DNA of 13,361 nucleotides. Origin: an uncultured Caldilinea sp. GTDB lineage: Bacteria > Chloroflexota > Anaerolineae > Caldilineales > Caldilineaceae. Below are positions 1 to 9,456 of this stretch, piece by piece (the first letter of the stretch is position 1; the number at the start of each line of letters is the position of its first letter). Below the pieces are notes generated by a model. The model saw nothing but the letters and a program-made list of their open reading frames with translations. It ran no database searches and was not told where the DNA came from. The stretch spans positions 1 to 13,361 of the forward strand of contig CALFWA010000090.1 of assembly GCA_937928035.1 (NCBI GenBank), in the 5' to 3' direction. Made by a program: the position numbers and the translations under genes.

Positions 1-712
<712 letters not shown>

Positions 713-949
713 GCGGCCAGAATACCAGACAATCGATTCATCGAACAAACCCGCGCACTTTAAGGATTCCTTACCGAAATGTTTAGGACTGTATAACACT
801 TGGATAGAGCCCGCCGGCAATCGGCTTCTGCGCAAATCGCACCTGCGGACAAAATCAGATTGCCACAATCGCCAATTATGCTTATGCTTTGAAGCACTGA
901 ATCGATCTTTTTCGATCAAAAATAAGAAGGTTGCAAAGGAGAACGACCT
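713..949. promoter_or_regulatory. Divergent intergenic region between CAP-LysM gene and PLP-enzyme gene
   Basis: This 237-nt stretch is more AT-rich than the flanking genes and separates two divergent genes, so both promoters should lie here. The best minus-strand candidate is TTGCCG (820-815), 18 nt, TTATAC (796-791). The best plus-strand candidate is TTACCG (771-776), 15 nt, TATAAC (792-797), whose spacer is short. Both are imperfect, and the -10 boxes fall on the same AT-rich spot. About 30 nt before the GTG at 950, a bulged 7-bp hairpin can form: the ATCGA (901-905)/TCGAT (912-916) core extended by TG/CA, with a TCTTTT loop. I see no ORF worth calling and no riboswitch that I recognise. 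Confidence 0.35.
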
Positions 950-2329
<1,380 letters not shown>

Positions 2330-2370
2330 GTGCGCAAGGAAATCGTTATTTCGATAAAAAGGAGCCATCC

Positions 2371-3087
2371 ATGACAATCGCCGACGTGCTCAACACCAAC
2401 GCCCAGAGCGTCGATCGCATCCTGAACGCCGGCCTGCCGGTGATGCTGGTCTTCTGGCGCGCCTCGACGCCGCTGACGCCTGCCCAGGAGCAAGAGCTAG
2501 AGGAGTTGGCGAAGCGCTACGCCGGACGCGCCATCCTGGCACGCGTCAACGCGGACGAGGAGCCTGCTCTGGTGCAGCGCTTCCGCGTGGCCGCTACGCC
2601 GCTCTATCTGCTCGTCCGCAACGGCAAACCGGAACTGGCGCTGGCGAGTGAGGAGGCGCGACGCAACGTGGCGGCTTGGTTGGCGCATTTCGTCGAGGGC
2701 AAGCCGCAGCCTACAACCGCTCAGCGGTCAGCCGCCGCCCAACAGTCAACCGCCCAGGCGGCGAGCGATGGCAAGCCCCTCATCTTGACCGACGCCAACT
2801 TCGAGCAGACGATTCATCAGCCGAAGCCGGTGCTGGTCGATTTCTGGGCGCCCTGGTGCGGCCCCTGCCGCATGGTGGCGCCTTCGGTGGAAAAGCTGGC
2901 GCAAGAATTCGCCGGCCGCGCCGTCGTCGGCAAGCTCAACGTCGACGAGAACCCGACGACTGCTCAGCGCTATCGGGTGATGAGCATCCCCACCTTGATC
3001 ATTTTTAAGAACGGCCAACCGGTCGATCAGATCGTCGGCGCCCAGCCCTATGCGGTGTTGCAGCAACGGCTGGCAAAGTTTGTTTAA
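2371..3087 (+). CDS. Two-domain thioredoxin-like protein (degenerate N-domain, active-type C-domain)
   Basis: The 238-aa cytoplasmic protein (no signal peptide seen) contains two thioredoxin folds joined by an Ala/Gln/Ser/Thr-rich linker (about 111-132). The C-terminal domain (about 136-238) is canonical: D-F-W-A-P-W162-C-G-P-C166 as redox centre, cis-Pro207 in S-I-P-T, and the closing F-K-N-G turn. The N-terminal domain (about 5-108) keeps the fold marks (V-F-W, A-T-P77 cis-proline, V-R-N-G) but has RASTPLTP where the CxxC should be, with no cysteine, so it cannot do thiol-disulfide exchange. A binding or structural role is likely for it. The C-terminal domain should reduce disulfides with thioredoxin reductase. 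The start is well supported by AAAAAGGAG (2356-2364), 6 nt before the ATG. It sits between the PLP enzyme and the GNAT gene in a tight same-strand row, suggesting one transcript. Confidence 0.93.
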   Translation: MTIADVLNTNAQSVDRILNAGLPVMLVFWRASTPLTPAQEQELEELAKRYAGRAILARVNADEEPALVQRFRVAATPLYLLVRNGKPELALASEEARRNVAAWLAHFVEGKPQPTTAQRSAAAQQSTAQAASDGKPLILTDANFEQTIHQPKPVLVDFWAPWCGPCRMVAPSVEKLAQEFAGRAVVGKLNVDENPTTAQRYRVMSIPTLIIFKNGQPVDQIVGAQPYAVLQQRLAKFV

Positions 3088-3116
3088 CGTCCAGGCGCAT
3101 CAACATTGTGATCCCT

Positions 3117-3719
3117 ATGCACTTCGCCATTCGTCCATATCACCCTAGCGACTTCTGCGCGCTCTATCGTATCTGCCTGCAAACCGGCGACAGCGGGAAG
3201 GACGCCACGCCCCTTTTCCGCGATCCCGAGCTGCTAGGGCACATCTACGTCGGCCCCTACGCCGTGGCCGAGCCTGATCTCTGCTTTATGTTGACGGCGG
3301 ACGGCGCGCCCTGCGGCTATGTGTTGGGCACGCGCAATTCGCACGCCTTCGCCGATTGGTGTGAACACGAGTGGTTTCCGGTGTTGCGCACTCGCTACCC
3401 CCTGCCTGCAGCAGACGACCAATCCCCTGACGCCGAGGCGATCCGCGGCATTCATTACGGCTATCGGCCAGAGCCAGCCCTGAAAGACTATCCGGCGCAC
3501 CTGCACATCGACCTTTTGCCGCACGCCCAAGGCCAGGGATGGGGGCGCCGCATGATCGAGACGTTTCTCGAGCGCTTGCGGACGTTGGGCGTCCCGGCTG
3601 TTCACCTTGGAGTGGGTCGGCGCAACACGCGCGCCATTCACTTCTACGAGCGCGTTGGCTTTCAGCGCATCCTTGAAGGGGATGGATGGATCGGCTATGG
3701 CATGAAGCTCGAGGACTAA
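3117..3719 (+). CDS. GNAT-family acetyltransferase resembling the C-terminal domain of O-GlcNAcase
   Basis: The product (200 aa from ATG 3117; 203 aa from GTG 3108) is a single GNAT domain. Numbered from the GTG, it has I-R-P-Y at 8-11, a motif-A acetyl-CoA loop Q141-G-Q-G-W-G146, and the C-terminal N-T-R-A-I-H-F-Y-E-R-V-G-F block (173-185). The arrangement Y-R-I-C-L-Q-T-G-D-S-G, D-P-E-L-L-G, V-G-P-Y, C-G-Y-V-L-G and P-A-H-L-H-I-D-L-L-P matches what I remember of bacterial homologues of the human OGA C-terminal acetyltransferase-like domain. Because the loop residues are kept, acetyl-CoA binding is likely; the acceptor is unknown. Only about 20-29 nt separate it from the thioredoxin-like gene, so it probably belongs to that operon. 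Neither start has a good Shine-Dalgarno sequence; I prefer the ATG, but GTG 3108 is possible. Its TAA stop overlaps the stop of the convergent CGNR gene by 4 nt. Confidence 0.88.
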   Translation: MHFAIRPYHPSDFCALYRICLQTGDSGKDATPLFRDPELLGHIYVGPYAVAEPDLCFMLTADGAPCGYVLGTRNSHAFADWCEHEWFPVLRTRYPLPAADDQSPDAEAIRGIHYGYRPEPALKDYPAHLHIDLLPHAQGQGWGRRMIETFLERLRTLGVPAVHLGVGRRNTRAIHFYERVGFQRILEGDGWIGYGMKLED

Positions 3720-4348
3720 ACGCTCACTTCCATTTTGCGCTTGCGTCGATAACGGCGCACCTTCGCCACATTGCCACAGTCGCGCATGTCGCACCAACGG
3801 CGGCTATGGTTTTTGCTGCGGTCGATGAAAAGCCAGCCGCAACGCTCGCCATCGCAGATGCGCACGCGCTCCAGCTCGCCGCCGGTCAACAGTTCCGCCG
3901 CAGAGTGCACGACAGGCCACAGGATCCGATCAAGACGCCCGGGGGACTCATCCCACTTCCAGGTGTAGTGCGGCGCGCCTGGCTCCAAACAAAGATGAGA
4001 GTAGGTGGCGGCGACGGCCTCGTTCAAATACGTCAAATCGGCTGGCTCCGGCGCTGCGCCTTCGATGATGCGCAAAAAAATCCGAAACAGCGTCTCTCGC
4101 AAGTGAAGCGCCTGGCGAAGAGCTTCCTCAGCTTCGGCCGGTCGTTGCGCCGCCTCTCTCCGCAACGCCTCGATGCCTTCCTTGGGCAAGGCGTCCACCA
4201 CCTCGCCCCAGGTCAGGAGATCTTCGTAAGTATGTAAACGTTCATTGAGGGAACCGGTGTCCCGCGCGCTGGCGGTGTTGGTAAAATCCAGACAGAGTGC
4301 TCCCCCGACAGCTTTGAAATTTCCATGCAGTTCATGTTGACTCTCCAT
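3716..4348 (-). CDS. CGNR zinc-finger / ABATE-domain putative transcription regulator
   Basis: The 210-aa protein has an N-terminal ABATE-like region (about 8-150, with G-G-A-L-C-L-D-F-T-N-T at 15-25) and a C-terminal CGNR-type zinc finger: Cys165, Cys170, W-C186 and C191-G-N-V, followed by a basic tail (A-K-V-R-R-Y-R-R-K-R-K). The family motif reads CGNV rather than CGNR here, with the four cysteines intact. Proteins of this class are annotated as putative stress-induced transcription regulators; direct DNA binding is inferred from the finger and basic tail. Reading can extend upstream to 4537, but the extension is unlike the family and crosses the promoter. The ATG at 4348 follows AGGAGGA (4364-4358) by 9 nt and starts just before the conserved region. 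It is divergent from two small-protein genes and probably controls them and itself through the sites at 4480-4561. Confidence 0.9.
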   Translation of the reverse strand: MESQHELHGNFKAVGGALCLDFTNTASARDTGSLNERLHTYEDLLTWGEVVDALPKEGIEALRREAAQRPAEAEEALRQALHLRETLFRIFLRIIEGAAPEPADLTYLNEAVAATYSHLCLEPGAPHYTWKWDESPGRLDRILWPVVHSAAELLTGGELERVRICDGERCGWLFIDRSKNHSRRWCDMRDCGNVAKVRRYRRKRKMEVSV

Positions 4349-4478
4349 TCGTGCATTTCCTCCTCGTCTTGATCTGTCTGTGGCGTCCCCATCAACGGAA
4401 TTGCTTCGCAAATTCTCAATCGAAATCGCGGCTCGCGCTCTCGAACCGTCGAGAACTGTGGATGGCGTGAACAAATAT

Positions 4479-4507
4479 ATTGTAACTATCAATTTGCATA
4501 TTGACAA
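4479..4507 (-). promoter_or_regulatory. Strong sigma70-type promoter for the CGNR gene
   Basis: On the minus strand TTGTCA (4507-4502), 17 nt, TACAAT (4484-4479) matches 5 of 6 bases in each box at optimal spacing. The start point would be near 4472, leaving a leader of about 124 nt before the ATG at 4348. The -35 box lies on the same six base pairs, offset by one, as the -35 of the opposite promoter, and the -10 overlaps the first GTAAC half-site. Confidence 0.6.
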
Positions 4508-4561
4508 GTTACAAAACACATGATAATATGTAACCATCTAAAATCAATTTTACGGTTACGT
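4480..4561. repeat. Four alternating GTAAC/GTTAC half-sites over the divergent promoters (putative operator)
   Basis: Half-sites lie at 4482-4486 (GTAAC), 4508-4512 (GTTAC), 4530-4534 (GTAAC) and 4555-4559 (GTTAC), strictly alternating in direction, with starts 26, 22 and 25 nt apart. The first pair extends to a perfect inverted repeat, TTGTAAC (4480-4486) and GTTACAA (4508-4514), with a 21-nt gap. The second is ATGTAACC (4528-4535) and GGTTACGT (4554-4561), 7 of 8 matching, with an 18-nt gap. By chance about 0.15 such pentamers would be expected in a random 80-bp stretch with even base use. The sites overlap both promoters. That the neighbouring CGNR protein binds them is inference. Confidence 0.5.
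4501..4529 (+). promoter_or_regulatory. Strong sigma70-type promoter for the small-protein genes
   Basis: TTGACA (4501-4506, perfect), 17 nt, TAATAT (4524-4529) is the best promoter match in the window. The start point would be near 4536, about 60 nt before the ATG at 4597. One GTTAC half-site lies just after the -35 and a GTAAC half-site abuts the -10, positions where a bound protein would block RNA polymerase. Confidence 0.65.
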
Positions 4562-4596
4562 ATTTTACTCTCGCTGCAGAGAGAAGGGGGAGAGCG

Positions 4597-4839
4597 ATGT
4601 GGAATCATCCGGGGTGGGAGTGGGAGATGCAGAAGGAGCGACACAATGAATTGTTGCGCACTGCTGAGCAAGCCAGGCTGATTCGGCAGCTTCGGCAAAC
4701 TGCGCCAAAGGAGGGTGCACACGTTTCCGTGGTTTTATTCGTCTTGGCGCTGCTGGGCAAGATGCTCGTTCGCATTGGAAGCTGGCTCGAAAGCCAAGGA
4801 ACGCCGTTAGCGGAAGAGATAGAACAGACATGCAATTAA
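4597..4839 (+). CDS. Small uncharacterised protein, charged helix plus membrane-like helix (80 aa)
   Basis: The 80-aa product starts with a Trp-rich segment (W2, W7, W9), followed by a strongly charged predicted helix (about 11-34: E-R-H-N-E-L-L-R, A-E-Q-A-R-L-I-R-Q-L-R) and a hydrophobic helix (about 42-64: V-S-V-V-L-F-V-L-A-L-L-G-K-M-L-V-R-I-G). Lys55 and Arg59 within the latter mean it could be a transmembrane segment near the cytoplasmic face or an amphipathic membrane-surface helix. The start is supported by GGGGGAG (4586-4592), 4 nt before the ATG, and by the consensus promoter upstream; the alternative frames here are empty. From memory, small proteins with a similar E-R-x-x-E-L-L-R-x-A-E-Q motif occur in Chloroflexota and Actinomycetota, but I cannot verify this and know of no function. 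It is divergent from the CGNR regulator and followed after 68 nt by a 47-aa gene. Confidence 0.7.
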   Translation: MWNHPGWEWEMQKERHNELLRTAEQARLIRQLRQTAPKEGAHVSVVLFVLALLGKMLVRIGSWLESQGTPLAEEIEQTCN

Positions 4840-4907
4840 GAGAGGCTGTAGGATGGTCGAACGTTGCGGAAGATTTAGAATAGGCTGAGGGAAAACGGGA
4901 GGGTGAA

Positions 4908-5051
4908 ATGGTCGAGATTCTCGCCGCAGCGATAACGGTGTTGGCGTTTGAATTGCTCGTGTGGTTCTACGCCGTGGACAGCACAGATGGTTTCGACAGC
5001 CCGGAATGGGAGCGTCGACGGAGATGGCGACAGGGGGAGTTTGATCGGTAG
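4908..5051 (+). CDS. Small single-pass membrane protein (47 aa), unknown function
   Basis: The ORF runs from ATG 4908 to TAG 5049-5051. A near-ideal Shine-Dalgarno sequence (GGGAGGG, 4897-4903) lies 4 nt upstream. Residues 2-22 are hydrophobic (V-E-I-L-A-A-A-I-T-V-L-A-F-E-L-L-V-W-F-Y-A), a likely transmembrane helix with Glu3 and Glu15. The tail is highly charged: D-S-T-D-G-F-D-S-P-E-W (24-34), then four arginines and a mixed basic/acidic end. Lying 68 nt after the 80-aa gene and on the same strand, it is probably read from the 4501-4529 promoter. No known family is recognised. The Shine-Dalgarno sequence, the membrane helix and the downstream end of the coding signal at the stop make it more likely real than chance. 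Confidence 0.6.
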   Translation: MVEILAAAITVLAFELLVWFYAVDSTDGFDSPEWERRRRWRQGEFDR

Positions 5052-5054
5052 ACT

Positions 5055-5072
5055 GGAAGCAGCCAAGCTTCC
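5055..5072 (+). other. Short inverted repeat after the 47-aa gene
   Basis: GGAAGC (5055-5060) and GCTTCC (5067-5072) can form a 6-bp stem with a 6-nt loop, 3 nt after the TAG of the 47-aa gene. There is no following T-run, so it is not a convincing intrinsic terminator; it might stabilise the 3' end or mean nothing. The rest of 5052-5144, between two convergent genes, shows no further feature. Confidence 0.2.
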
Positions 5073-5144
5073 TACGACGCTCCCTGCAGCGGTTGCCGAA
5101 GAGCTGGGCGCAATCCCAAGGTGCTTTTATCTTGCCTCGGGAGG

Positions 5145-6086
5145 CTACCGTCTCGGCAACCGCAGATTGACTCGCCCCAGTCGCTGCACGGCCAGCAGCG
5201 CGCTGATGAGAATCAACCCGCCGCCAAGCCATTGCCAGAGCGTCAGCCGCTCCTGCAAGAAAAAAACTGACCAGGTCACGCTGAGCAAGGTCTCCACCGG
5301 CCCCAACAACGACACCTGCGCGCCCCCGATGGCGCCGACCGCAGCAAAGAAGGCGAGACGCGCAATGTACGTGCTGACAATCGCCAGAGCGATGACGGCC
5401 AGCCAGCCGCCCAGCGATGGAGCGCTCCATGTCGCCCCGCGCAGCAGCCACCACCCTACCACGCACGCAGTCATCCACGCCGTGACATAGAACGCCACCG
5501 TGCGCGTCGGGTAGGGCGCCAGCGTCCATTGCGTCAACGCCATCTGCGAAGAGAACAGAAAGGTCGCCAGCAGCGCCAGCGCAACGCCGACCCAGTGGAC
5601 CTCGCCGCTAGGCCCAACCAGCAAATAGACGCCGCTCAGCGCCAGGCCGAGGCGCACCAGATGACGTTGCGTCAGCCGCTCCCCGCGCAGCGCCAGCAGG
5701 CTCAGCACAATAGGCGGGCTCAGCGCCAGGATCATCGAGGCCAGCGACGCCTCCAACAGGCCAAGCGCCACAAAAAAGAGCACCATGCCCGCTGCATTGA
5801 CTGCCCCGACCAGCGCGCAGGCAGCCATGCCGTGCGGCGACAACATCAACTTTCGCCAATCCAGCGCTCCCAGCGTGATCCCCAACAGGGTGGACGCCAA
5901 AATCATACGCGCCACGAGCAGCGCCACCGGATCGAAGCCATCGACGATGGCGTAACGCACCAGCGGCGGCGCCATGCTGAACGAAACTGTGGCGAAGATT
6001 GCCAACACCCAGCCGGTGTGTGCACGCCACCCCGCCTGCGCCCATTCGTGAAGACGGGCGCGCAGCCCGATGTGCGTTGAAGACAT
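5145..6086 (-). CDS. EamA/DMT-superfamily transporter
   Basis: The 313-aa protein is strongly hydrophobic with about ten predicted membrane helices in two homologous halves, the standard layout of the drug/metabolite transporter superfamily. The first begins near residue 26 (W-V-L-A-I-F-A-T-V-S-F). Each half ends in the typical EamA block: A-L-S-P-P-I-V-L-S-L-L-A-L-R-G-E-R-L (121-138) and L-G-P-V-E-T-L-L-S-V-T-W-S-V-F-F-L-Q-E-R-L (261-281), both leading into a final helix. Length and architecture are normal. The exported or imported substrate (amino acid, metabolite or drug) cannot be read from sequence. The ATG at 6086 lacks a strong Shine-Dalgarno sequence, but the next in-frame Met is well inside helix 1. 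It stands alone: convergent with the small-protein genes and divergent from the dipeptidase remnant. Confidence 0.92.
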   Translation of the reverse strand: MSSTHIGLRARLHEWAQAGWRAHTGWVLAIFATVSFSMAPPLVRYAIVDGFDPVALLVARMILASTLLGITLGALDWRKLMLSPHGMAACALVGAVNAAGMVLFFVALGLLEASLASMILALSPPIVLSLLALRGERLTQRHLVRLGLALSGVYLLVGPSGEVHWVGVALALLATFLFSSQMALTQWTLAPYPTRTVAFYVTAWMTACVVGWWLLRGATWSAPSLGGWLAVIALAIVSTYIARLAFFAAVGAIGGAQVSLLGPVETLLSVTWSVFFLQERLTLWQWLGGGLILISALLAVQRLGRVNLRLPRR

Positions 6087-6215
6087 GACGAGGCTCGCTT
6101 CTCTGTGAAGTGAAGTTTGAAACAGCTCTCAGATTGTACTATGCTCTGTTCGATTGCATACAATCGCCTCCCTTGTCATGCTGGAGGCGTGACCTCAACA
6201 CAGAAAGGCGTCGCC
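6087..6215. promoter_or_regulatory. Divergent spacer between EamA gene and dipeptidase remnant
   Basis: The spacer is AT-richer than its neighbours. Plus-strand candidates are TTGAAA (6117-6122), 17 nt, TATGCT (6140-6145), and a more widely spaced TTGTAC (6134-6139), 19 nt, TACAAT (6159-6164). These could once have served the dipeptidase gene. No clear minus-strand promoter for the EamA gene was identified. Confidence 0.3.
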
Positions 6216-6757
6216 ATGGCATCTACACGGCCAACTTCCGATCATCTTCCAGGGCTTGTCGACATGCACTTCGATCTGCCGCTGGCGCTCTATGACCGCT
6301 GCGCACAGCGCGGCCTGCTGCGAGATGAGTTCGTCCCCGAGCTACGCGCCGGCGGCGTCGAGCTAATCGGCGCCGCCCTGTATATCGAGGAAAAACACCT
6401 GCCGGAAATGGCGCTGCGCGTGGCGTTGGATCAGGTGGCCCGGCTGCTCGAGGAGATCGAGCTTGCCGGCCAGGACACTACATCGACCATATCGCCTATG
6501 TCGCCGACCTGGCGGGCATCGACGCAGTCGGCGTCGGCTTCGACTTCATTGAGTTTCTCTTTCGCTACTGGGCGCCGGAGCAGCAGGCCGCTCTCGCCGC
6601 CGGCATGATTGAAGCGCACCAGCCGCCTGGGCTTACCAATCACAGCTACGCCTCCAATTTGCGACGGCGAATGCGGGAACGCGGCTTTCGCGCAGATGAG
6701 ATCGAAAAAGTGCTGCGAGGCAACTGGCTGTGCGTGCTGAAGCAGGTGATCGGATGA
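6216..6757 (+). pseudogene. Membrane dipeptidase (peptidase M19) remnant, internal deletion and frameshift
   Basis: From ATG 6216 the first about 85 codons look like an M19 N-terminus: L-V-D-M-H-F-D-L-P (a metal-binding H-x-D equivalent), A-G-G-V-E-L-I-G-A-A-L-Y and a helix ending L-L-E-E-I-E. Near 6470-6480 this frame turns to low-complexity Ser/Thr, while the +2 frame takes up an M19 C-terminus: H-Y-I-D-H-I-A-Y-V-A-D-L-A-G-I-D, G-V-G-F-D-F, then R-G-F-R-A-D-E-I-E-K-V-L-R-G-N-W-L and a TGA at 6755. M19 enzymes are about 330-400 aa; the two parts add to about 180, so some 150-200 central residues, including the bridging Glu and the metal-site histidines, are gone as well as the frame. It cannot encode an active dipeptidase. 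An assembly collapse could give the same picture. Its end lies 1 nt from the convergent Nudix stop. Confidence 0.82.
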
Positions 6758-6758
6758 T

Positions 6759-7397
6759 TCACAGATCAAGGTGGGCCAAAGCCTCTCCTCGCCACACTTT
6801 GAAGGCATGCGGAATGCGCGTGACATGGCCGGGGTCGAGATCGGTCGGCAGCTCCGCTTCCCGGAACCAACCGACACCCAGCACCTCATGCGCGTGAGAG
6901 GCGGGCGCTTCCGGTTGCGTCGGAAGCGGGCGGCAAAGGACGACGAAATGGTACATATGATGCCGCGTCACGCTGCCGCACAATCGCGAATCCCAGACTC
7001 CCGCCAACGCCACCGGTTCGCTCGTCACGCCGCTCTCTTCGAGCGCCTCGCGGACCGCACCCTGTGCCGGCGTCTCGCCCACCTCGAGCGCGCCGCCGGG
7101 CAGCGCCCATAAACCGTTGTCGGCGCGACGGATGAGGAGCAGCTGGCCCTCTGCGTCGATGATGGCGGCGTCGGCGGTGCAGAAGGGCGTCACATGGGAG
7201 AAGACGCTGGCGCGCAACGGCTCGAGCGCCTCCGGCGCCTGCCCGCCGGCATACGCCTGCATCTCCATCGCCAGCGTCTGCAAGGCGTGGTAGCGTTCCT
7301 GGTCATAGAGGGTCGGCGCAAAACGCAGGCCGGATGCAGCCATGTGCCGCAACGCGTCCGCCCACAGTGCAATCTGTTGCGCCGGCGAGAGGGTCAT
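6759..7397 (-). CDS. Nudix hydrolase with N-terminal Nudix_N domain
   Basis: The 212-aa product has an N-terminal helical domain (about 6-60: L-W-A-D-A-L-R, G-L-R-F-A, Y-D-Q-E-R-Y) typical of the Nudix_N type, and a Nudix fold with a complete box at 102-124: G, five residues, E108, seven residues, R116-E117, then E120-E121-S-G-V. The box glutamates bind Mg2+ and cleave nucleoside-diphosphate-linked substrates. The family with this N-domain is often annotated as ADP-ribose pyrophosphatase or X-linked nucleoside diphosphate hydrolase, but the substrate cannot be fixed from sequence. Its ATG overlaps the trpA stop by 4 nt (7394-7397) and GGAG lies 4 nt upstream, so it is co-translated as the third gene of trpB-trpA-Nudix. 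Expression with tryptophan synthase is clear; the reason is not. Confidence 0.93.
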   Translation of the reverse strand: MTLSPAQQIALWADALRHMAASGLRFAPTLYDQERYHALQTLAMEMQAYAGGQAPEALEPLRASVFSHVTPFCTADAAIIDAEGQLLLIRRADNGLWALPGGALEVGETPAQGAVREALEESGVTSEPVALAGVWDSRLCGSVTRHHMYHFVVLCRPLPTQPEAPASHAHEVLGVGWFREAELPTDLDPGHVTRIPHAFKVWRGEALAHLDL

Positions 7398-8208
7398 GAC
7401 GCTCCGTTCGCTCGAGGATGATGGGCGCCGTGCGCCAGCTCGCGGCCCAGCGCAGCCACGCGCGCCAGGCCATCCTCGCCGCCGGCGGCCTTGACGAGCG
7501 CCGACCCGACGATGACCCCTTCGGCGATGCGGGCGACCGCCGCCGCCTGCGCACCGTTGGCGATACCGAAGCCAACGGCGAGAGGCAGGTCGGTGTGACG
7601 GCGCACGCGCGCCACAAACTCGGCCAGGTCCGGCGGCAGCTCGCTGCGCGCGCCGGTGATGCCGGTCACGCTGACCAGGTAGATGAAGCCGGTGCAGTGG
7701 GAAGCTACGTAGCGGATGCGCTCCTCGGTGCTGGTCGGCGCCAGCAGGTAGATCGTCGCCAGGCCGGCCTGACGGCAGGCGGCCTCCAGCTCTCCCGCTT
7801 CCTCAGGCGGCAGGTCGGGCACGATCAGGCCGTCGACGCCGGCGGCGGCTGCGTCCTCCACAAAGCGCTCCACGCCATAGGCGAAGATCGGGTTGTAGTA
7901 GCTCATGGCGCAGAAGGGCTGAGCCACTCCCATGGCGCGCAGCTCGCGCACCATGGCCAGACAGTCCTTGACCGTGGTTCCCTGCATCAGCGCGGTGTAG
8001 GTGGCGGTTTGGATCGTCGGCCCGTCGGCGAGCGGGTCGCTGTGCGGAATGCCGATCTCGAAGAGGTCGGCGCCGATTTCGCTCAGGGTGCGAATGATTT
8101 GCAACGTTTTCTGGCGATCCGGATAGCCCATTGCGTGATAGGGCATAAAGGCGGCGCGGCCTTCCGCCCGGCAACGACGAAAGACCGCTTCAATGCGTTC
8201 AAGGCCGG

Positions 8209-8212
<4 letters not shown>
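7394..8212 (-). CDS. trpA: Tryptophan synthase alpha subunit
   Basis: The 272-aa product is a TIM-barrel TrpA that cleaves indole-3-glycerol phosphate to indole and glyceraldehyde 3-phosphate and passes indole to TrpB. The catalytic Glu52 (F-E-I-G-I-P-H-S-D-P) and Asp63 (L-A-D-G-P) correspond to Glu49 and Asp60 of the enteric enzyme. Also present are S-Y-Y-N-P-I (104-109), the mobile loop S-V-T-G-I-T-G-A-R-S and the phosphate-binding V-G-F-G-I. Length is normal. The ATG at 8212 overlaps the trpB TGA by 4 nt (8209-8212), and its own stop overlaps the Nudix start the same way, indicating translational coupling on both sides. No other trp genes are in the window. Confidence 0.98.

Positions 8213-9456
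<1,244 letters not shown>

Noticed and set aside
4349..4537. 63-residue N-terminal extension of the CGNR protein
   Set aside because: It crosses the predicted promoter and operator sites and has no homology expectation; ATG 4348 has AGGAGGA upstream.
5132..5150. Self-complementary GCCTCCCGAGGC downstream of the EamA stop
   Set aside because: Loop too short and no T-run follows; not a credible terminator.
5529..6080. Plus-strand 183-codon frame over the EamA gene
   Set aside because: Gln/Arg/His-rich shadow of a membrane protein gene; the opposite frame has ten helices and EamA motifs.
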